From NCBI GenBank assembly GCA_900759455.1, contig CAAEVI010000098.1:1-10998 (forward strand): a stretch of 10,998 nucleotides of DNA, given 5' to 3'. Each line of letters starts with the position of its first letter. Positions within the stretch are counted from its first letter, which is position 1. This document shows, in pieces, positions 7,187-10,998 of this stretch. The notes beneath the pieces were generated by a model. The model was not told the DNA's origin, ran no database searches, and was given only the letters and a program-made list of their open reading frames with translations. This DNA comes from Erysipelotrichaceae bacterium (GTDB taxonomy: Bacteria; Bacillota_I; Bacilli_A; Erysipelotrichales; Erysipelotrichaceae). The translations under genes and the position numbers were made by a program.

Positions 7187-7204
7187 TATAAAACATGTTT
7201 TATA
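7187..7204. promoter_or_regulatory. 18-base perfect palindrome at the helicase transcription start
   Basis: TATAAAACATGTTTTATA is perfectly self-complementary over 18 bases with no spacer. It begins 22 bases before the helicase start codon and covers the predicted transcription start (near 7197), next to the -10 box. That is the classic position for a repressor operator. AT-richness raises the chance of such a palindrome by accident, and no regulator can be named. Confidence 0.5.
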
Positions 7205-7232
7205 TTATAACGCATTTCATAATTTTTTTCAC
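7204..7232 (-). promoter_or_regulatory. Candidate sigma-A promoter for the helicase gene
   Basis: On the minus strand a perfect TATAAT (complement of 7204-7209) follows GTGAAA (complement of 7227-7232, four of six matches) after exactly 17 bases. The predicted start of transcription is near 7197, giving a leader of about 32 bases that contains the ribosome site. Confidence 0.6.
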
Positions 7233-7337
7233 CAATAATTGCCACAATATTTTTAAACTTTGAACTTCCTGATGATGCACGGCAGCAAAATCTGCCATAC
7301 AGTGAAAACAAGTGTATAACCGATAAAATGCATATAG

Positions 7338-7363
7338 AAAAAAGCTGCCAATGACAGCTTTTT
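7338..7363 (-). terminator. Rho-independent terminator at the end of the butyrate operon
   Basis: On the minus strand, AAAAAGCTG and CAGCTTTTT arms (complement of 7339-7363) form nine pairs around a 7-base loop. The T run of six (complement of 7338-7343) lies at the 3' side. It starts about 5 bases past the CoA-transferase stop and marks the operon end. Confidence 0.85.
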
Positions 7364-7367
7364 CTTT

Positions 7368-8915
7368 TTATTTTGAAAGACCCATGATCTCATCCTTGAA
7401 AATACGAGCATCCATTTCTTTAAGATCCGGTGAAATTGCCGGACGGAATTCCATATGCGCAATGACATCTTTTTCCAGATCGATGCCCGGAGCAATTTCC
7501 GTTAATGTCAGTACACCGTCAATCAGTTCAAAAACAGCACGCTCTGTGATATACAAGACTTTCTGTCCTGTCTGTGCTGCATATTCAGCAGCAAACGTAA
7601 CCTGTTCTACATCCTGAATAAACTTCTTGACTTTACCTTCCTGCAAAATCTTCAGCTTGCCGTCAGCAACTTCCACGTTTAAACCGCTGGCTGTAAAAGT
7701 ACCGCAGTACACGACAACCGGAGCAGTCTGTGTAATATTGATAAAGCCTCCGCAACCGGCAATTTTAGGTCCGAAACGGGACACATTGATATTTCCGAAA
7801 CGGTCGCATTCAGCAAGACCCAAGAACGCCTGATCCAGACCTCCGCCGTCGTAGAAGTCAAACTGATACGGCTGGTCAATGATCGCATCCGGGTTCGTGC
7901 AAGTACCAAACGCAGTACCTGCCATTGGCACACCGCCGATTCCTCCTGCTTCTACAGTCAGCTTCAGTCCAGGCAAACCTTCTTCATTTGCAACATTCGC
8001 AATACCCTCAGGCATACCGATACCAAGATTGATGACAGCCGAAGGATCCAGTTCCATAGCCGCACGACGACAGATTACTTTACGTTCGTTCAGCTTCATC
8101 GGCGGAATGGAGTCAACAGGAACCTTAACCTCACCGCTCAATGCCGGGTTATATTGGCCGGCATATGTCTGCCAGTGGTTCTCCGGACGTGATACCACGA
8201 TTCCATCAACATAGATACCCGGGATTTTTACCTTACGAGGATCCAGTGTACCATTTTTTACGACTTTTTCAACCTGCAGCAAAACAATGCCGCCTGAGTT
8301 TTTTGCGGCCTGAGCAATTGACAGAGAATCCAGCGTTGCCGCTTCCTTTTCCATCGTTGCGTTACCCTCTTCATCGCAATAAGTAGCACGGATCAGCGCA
8401 ACATTCACAGGGAAAGATTTATAACGCAGCCATTCCTCTCCGTCCATCTCGATCAGTTCCACGAGATCTTCTTTTGTGCGCTCATTCATCTTTGCGCCTT
8501 CCAGACGCGGATCGATAAATGTTTTCAGACCGATCTTAGTGATTACACCCGGACGATGTCCGGCGATTTCACGAAACATCAGCGAAATAGTACCCAAAGG
8601 AAGGTTATAACCTTCTACCTTATTTTCAAAAACAAGACGCTGAAGCTTTGGAATCAAGCCCCAGTGACCGCCAATGATACGTTTCAAAAGGCCTTCATAA
8701 CCGATCTTGTTCAAACCAAGCGCATCCGTTCCGTCTCCAATACCGGCGGAGAACATAATTGTCAGATCTCGCGGATGTCCGCTCTTCAAAAAGCTTTCCT
8801 CGATTCCGACAGAAAACTCCTGCGGATGCCCGGAACCGATAAATCCGCCGATACCGACAGTCGCGCCATCCGGTATCATCGATACAGCCTGTTCAAGACT
8901 GATTATCTTACTCAT
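7368..8915 (-). CDS. Family I acyl-CoA:acetate CoA-transferase (propionate CoA-transferase/YdiF-like)
   Basis: A 515-residue single-chain CoA-transferase in which the alpha-type half (about 1-250) and the beta-type half (about 275-515) are joined, as in clostridial propionate CoA-transferase and E. coli YdiF. The N-terminal half carries the glycine-rich GATVGIGGFIGSGHP loop (17-31). The catalytic glutamate is E322 in TVEAGGIGG, which corresponds to the glutamyl-CoA residue of the family; INLGIGMPEGIA (295-306) precedes it. It moves CoA from an acyl-CoA to acetate or another short acid. Last gene of the etf-hbd-crt operon, 22 bases after crt, with AAGGTGAT (complement of 8922-8929) as ribosome site and a terminator just after. 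The setting suggests butyryl-CoA:acetate transfer, but propionate, lactate or acetoacetate could also be substrates. Confidence 0.88.
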   Translation of the reverse strand: MSKIISLEQAVSMIPDGATVGIGGFIGSGHPQEFSVGIEESFLKSGHPRDLTIMFSAGIGDGTDALGLNKIGYEGLLKRIIGGHWGLIPKLQRLVFENKVEGYNLPLGTISLMFREIAGHRPGVITKIGLKTFIDPRLEGAKMNERTKEDLVELIEMDGEEWLRYKSFPVNVALIRATYCDEEGNATMEKEAATLDSLSIAQAAKNSGGIVLLQVEKVVKNGTLDPRKVKIPGIYVDGIVVSRPENHWQTYAGQYNPALSGEVKVPVDSIPPMKLNERKVICRRAAMELDPSAVINLGIGMPEGIANVANEEGLPGLKLTVEAGGIGGVPMAGTAFGTCTNPDAIIDQPYQFDFYDGGGLDQAFLGLAECDRFGNINVSRFGPKIAGCGGFINITQTAPVVVYCGTFTASGLNVEVADGKLKILQEGKVKKFIQDVEQVTFAAEYAAQTGQKVLYITERAVFELIDGVLTLTEIAPGIDLEKDVIAHMEFRPAISPDLKEMDARIFKDEIMGLSK

Positions 8916-8937
8916 TTTATCATCACCTTTTCATTTA

Positions 8938-9717
8938 CTATTTATTTGAGAACTGCTTGTCTTTTACTTTCTCAAGGAAGCAAGTCATTCCGTATGTCTG
9001 ATCCTCGCTGGCAAAGCAGTTTGAGAATTCCTCTACCTCAATTGCAATACCAGCATCGATATCAGTCTGCAAACCGTTGTTGATTGCTTTCTTTGCATAT
9101 GCAACGGCGATCGGTGCATTTTTTGCAATTCCGGCTGCCATTTTCATAACAGTAGGCATCAGTTCCTCTGCAGCAACGACCTTATTAACAAGACCGATTT
9201 CAGCTGCACGGTCTGCTTTGATGTTACGAGCTGTAAAAATCATTTCTTTGGCAATGCCGGCACCTACCAGACGTGCCAGACGCTGTGTTCCACCGAAACC
9301 AGGAGTGATTCCCAATCCTACTTCCGGCTGACCGAATACAGCATTTTCAGAAGCTACACGAATATCGCAGCTCATAGCCAGTTCACATCCACCGCCTAAT
9401 GCAAAACCGTTGACAGCGGCGATAACAGGGCAGCGGAATGTTTCGATCTTACGGAATACTTCATTTCCGAATTTACCGTAAACCGCAGCTTCTTCCACGC
9501 TCTTATCTTTCATTTCCGCAATGTCAGCACCGGCAACGAATGATTTTTCTCCAGCACCTGTAATTACCAGAGCATATACATCCTGATCAGCGGCAACTTC
9601 ATCCAGTGCAGCATTCAGTTCAGTCAAAACCTGAGTACTTAACGCATTCAATGCTTTTGGGCGATTGATCGTAATAGTGGCAACATGACCTTCTTTTGCA
9701 GTTAAAATTGTTTCCAT
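8938..9717 (-). CDS. crt: Crotonase, 3-hydroxybutyryl-CoA dehydratase (enoyl-CoA hydratase family)
   Basis: A 259-residue crotonase-fold enzyme of normal length. E112 in GGGCELAMSCD and E132 in FGQPEVGLGITPGFGGTQRL are the two catalytic glutamates, spaced 20 residues apart as in known hydratases. SFVAGADIAEM (59-69) and GFALGGG (104-110) supply the oxyanion hole. It interconverts (S)-3-hydroxybutyryl-CoA and crotonyl-CoA in the cytosol. The gene follows hbd after 83 bases that hold a stem-loop, and precedes the CoA-transferase by 22 bases. AAGGTAGGA (complement of 9724-9732) lies just upstream of the ATG. The operon places it in butyrate synthesis rather than fatty acid breakdown, although the reaction is reversible. 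The call is firm; exact chain-length preference is inferred from its neighbours. Confidence 0.93.
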   Translation of the reverse strand: METILTAKEGHVATITINRPKALNALSTQVLTELNAALDEVAADQDVYALVITGAGEKSFVAGADIAEMKDKSVEEAAVYGKFGNEVFRKIETFRCPVIAAVNGFALGGGCELAMSCDIRVASENAVFGQPEVGLGITPGFGGTQRLARLVGAGIAKEMIFTARNIKADRAAEIGLVNKVVAAEELMPTVMKMAAGIAKNAPIAVAYAKKAINNGLQTDIDAGIAIEVEEFSNCFASEDQTYGMTCFLEKVKDKQFSNK

Positions 9718-9741
9718 GTTTTTTCCTACCTTTCTTTTGAA

Positions 9742-9785
9742 AAAGTGAATCCACTGATTCCTGTGTAAACAAATGGATTCACTTT
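9742..9785 (-). repeat. 12-bp inverted repeat forming a stem-loop between hbd and crt
   Basis: AAAGTGAATCCA (9742-9753) and TGGATTCACTTT (9774-9785) are perfect inverted copies around a 20-base loop. In the transcript (minus strand) the second arm runs straight into five U residues and then the crt ribosome site, so the structure resembles a terminator. Because crt and the CoA-transferase lie downstream with no clear promoter of their own, it may act as a partial terminator, an mRNA end stabiliser or a processing site (inference). Confidence 0.75.
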
Positions 9786-9800
9786 CGTATCTATCAAAAA

Positions 9801-10640
9801 TTATTTACTGTAATCGTAGAATCCGATACCGCTCTTCTGACCCAGCTTACCACCGCGAACCATTTTTCTCAGCAGCGTGCAGCAACGATATTTAGGATCA
9901 TGTGTTTCAGCGAACAGTACATCCATGATGGCAACAACGATATCCAGACCAATCAGGTCACCCAGAGCCAGAGGACCCATTGGATGGTTAGCACCGAGTT
10001 TCATTGCTGTATCAATATCTTCTACAGAAGCAATACCTTCCTGCAGGATAAATGCAGCTTCGTTGATCATTGGAACCAGGATACGGTTTACTACGAAACC
10101 TGGACCTTCAGCAACTTCTACCGGAGTCTTTCCTAAAGATTTGCTGATTTCAATGATAGCATCCTTTGTTTCTGCCGGTGTATTGATACCGGAGATAACT
10201 TCAACCAGTTTCATACGGTCAGCAGGGTTGAAGAAATGCATACCGATCACATTGTGTTTGATGCCTTTTGCAATTTCTGTTACAGACAGTGAAGATGTGT
10301 TTGTAGCGAAGATGCAGTCTTCTTTGCAAATGTCATCCAGTTTTGTAAACAGTTCTTTTTTAGTTTCCATGATTTCCAGAACAGCTTCTACAACCAGATC
10401 GCAGTCAGCCAGATCTTCATAAGAACCTGCTTTCAGGTTTCCTTTAATTTCTGCAGCTTTTTCAGCTGTCATTTTTTCACGGCTTACCAGCTTATCCAGC
10501 TTTTTAGCGATCTTATCGATACCGCCCTGTGCCCATTCGATCTTGATGTCACATACGGTAACATCATATCCGTTTGTGGCAAATGCATTAGCGATGCCCT
10601 GTCCCATTGTTCCGGCACCAATTACTCCTACTTTTTTCAT
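9801..10640 (-). CDS. hbd: 3-hydroxybutyryl-CoA dehydrogenase
   Basis: A 279-residue two-domain enzyme, close to the usual 280-290. The N-terminal Rossmann domain starts VGVIGAGTMGQGIA (residues 4-17) and has D31 at the end of the second strand, which favours NAD(H). S117 in TNTSSLSV, H135 in GMHFFNPA, E147 in KLVEVI and N185 in PGFVVNR are the expected substrate-binding and catalytic residues. The C-terminal dimer domain ends with LGQKSGIGFYDYSK. It reduces acetoacetyl-CoA to (S)-3-hydroxybutyryl-CoA in the butyrate pathway. AGGAGT (complement of 10649-10654) lies 8 bases before the ATG. The gene follows etfA by 44 bases and feeds the crotonase encoded next. The only small oddity is a Cys-Cys pair at 253-254 just before the conserved TLLRKMV segment. 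Confidence 0.94.
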   Translation of the reverse strand: MKKVGVIGAGTMGQGIANAFATNGYDVTVCDIKIEWAQGGIDKIAKKLDKLVSREKMTAEKAAEIKGNLKAGSYEDLADCDLVVEAVLEIMETKKELFTKLDDICKEDCIFATNTSSLSVTEIAKGIKHNVIGMHFFNPADRMKLVEVISGINTPAETKDAIIEISKSLGKTPVEVAEGPGFVVNRILVPMINEAAFILQEGIASVEDIDTAMKLGANHPMGPLALGDLIGLDIVVAIMDVLFAETHDPKYRCCTLLRKMVRGGKLGQKSGIGFYDYSK

Positions 10641-10684
10641 GATGAAACACTCCTCTCTTCTTATTATGTCAACAGATCCTGTAA

Positions 10685-10998
10685 TTATGCTTTTTTAGCT
10701 GCGATGATTTCTTCTTTCAGCAAAGGCAGGATTTCTTTTACATCACCGATGAATCCCATGTTTGCGATAGAGAAGATCTCAGCCTGAGGATCACGGTTGA
10801 TGGCAATGATCATATCTGATTTTTCCATACCGGCAACATGCTGGCAAGCACCAGAAATACCGCAGGCAATATACAGTGAAGGACGTACTGTTTTTCCTGT
10901 CTGTCCAACCTGAATAGATTTGTCTGCAAAACCGTCATCAACAACTGCACGGGAAGCACACATTTCTCCGCCCAGTTCTTCGGCAACTGCTTTCACCA
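10685..10998 (-). CDS. etfA: Electron transfer flavoprotein alpha subunit, C-terminal part (5' end outside window)
   Basis: The frame is open to the window edge, so only the last 104 or so residues are present; the GTG near 10996 is an internal valine codon. The fragment carries the EtfA FAD-binding signature: an SR pair after a CA dipeptide, QVGQTGKTV, LYIACGISGACQH, and INRDPQAEIF followed by GFIGDVKEILPLL. EtfA with EtfB accepts electrons from acyl-CoA dehydrogenases. In butyrate-forming anaerobes the EtfAB-Bcd complex couples crotonyl-CoA reduction to ferredoxin reduction by flavin-based bifurcation. The gene lies 44 bases upstream of hbd on the same strand, so etfB and bcd are expected just outside the window (inference). 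Whether this Etf bifurcates cannot be judged, as the N-terminal part and EtfB are missing. Confidence 0.92.
   Translation of the reverse strand, partial: VKAVAEELGGEMCASRAVVDDGFADKSIQVGQTGKTVRPSLYIACGISGACQHVAGMEKSDMIIAINRDPQAEIFSIANMGFIGDVKEILPLLKEEIIAAKKA

Noticed and set aside
7281..7296. Small inverted repeat GGCAG-6-CTGCC in the gap between the helicase and CoA-transferase genes.
   Set aside because: Only five pairs, no U run on either side and no link to a start or stop; may be chance.
7253..7333. Short minus-strand reading frame coding for a hydrophobic peptide of about 26 residues (starts MHFIGYTLVF, ends RKFKV) past the CoA-transferase terminator.
   Set aside because: No ribosome site before its ATG, it lies beyond the terminator, and the longer frame upstream only runs through the CoA-transferase gene in another frame.
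8556..9083. Plus-strand open frame of 175 codons across the start of the CoA-transferase gene and the end of crt.
   Set aside because: It lies antisense to two well-supported enzyme genes, has no recognisable motif and reads through their junction.
9877..10422. Plus-strand open frame of 181 codons opposite hbd.
   Set aside because: Shadow of a conserved gene with its biased codons; low-complexity serine- and isoleucine-rich product and no ribosome site of note.
1..10998. Search by eye for CRISPR arrays, transposases, phage or toxin-antitoxin genes, tRNA and rRNA.
   Set aside because: No regularly spaced direct repeats, no transposase or integrase motifs, no small paired toxin-antitoxin genes and no RNA gene signatures were seen; gaps between genes are all about 200 bases or less.

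Overview
The window looks like a chromosomal segment of a low-to-moderate GC, anaerobic gut-type Firmicute. The clues are strong AGGAGG-like ribosome sites, U-tailed hairpin terminators and a clustered butyryl-CoA pathway. The protein repertoire would fit the Erysipelotrichaceae (for example the Clostridium innocuum group), but that placement is an impression, not a proof. I see no tRNA, rRNA, CRISPR array, insertion sequence, phage gene or attachment site, and no gene-free stretch over 300 bases.

Layout. Bases 1-1768 (+) hold a tightly coupled cluster: the C-terminal end of an ATP-grasp enzyme (cut by the window edge), a HAD-family phosphatase/mutase and an alpha/beta-hydrolase esterase. These overlap by 11 and 4 bases and end in a hairpin that starts on the esterase stop codon. 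A promoter set into that terminator probably drives a PPP-like metallophosphoesterase with an SH3-like tail (1800-2888, +). It converges on a low-specificity threonine aldolase-type PLP enzyme (2901-3929, -). A 138-base divergent region separates the aldolase from an M42 metallo-aminopeptidase (4068-5105, +). The peptidase converges, through a two-way terminator, on a UvrD/PcrA-like superfamily 1 helicase (5168-7165, -). The helicase has altered catalytic motifs, and an 18-base perfect palindrome lies at its predicted transcription start.

Bases 7338-10998 (-) are the 3' half of a butyrate-type operon. Read in the direction of transcription it runs: end of etfA (cut by the window edge), hbd, crt, then a one-chain family I acyl-CoA:acetate CoA-transferase, then a terminator. 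Hbd reduces acetoacetyl-CoA, Crt dehydrates 3-hydroxybutyryl-CoA, and Etf carries electrons for reduction of crotonyl-CoA by Bcd. The CoA-transferase would release the acid from the acyl-CoA. Thiolase, bcd and etfB are not in the window and are expected further upstream of etfA. A 12-bp stem-loop followed by a U run lies between hbd and crt and may tune expression inside the operon.

I found no clearly new defence or mobile system. The items most worth a second look are the motif-altered helicase and its palindrome, the Pct-like transferase in the terminal position of the butyrate operon, the phosphatase with an SH3-like tail and an altered GNHE motif, the ATP-grasp/HAD/esterase coupling and the intra-operon hairpin.
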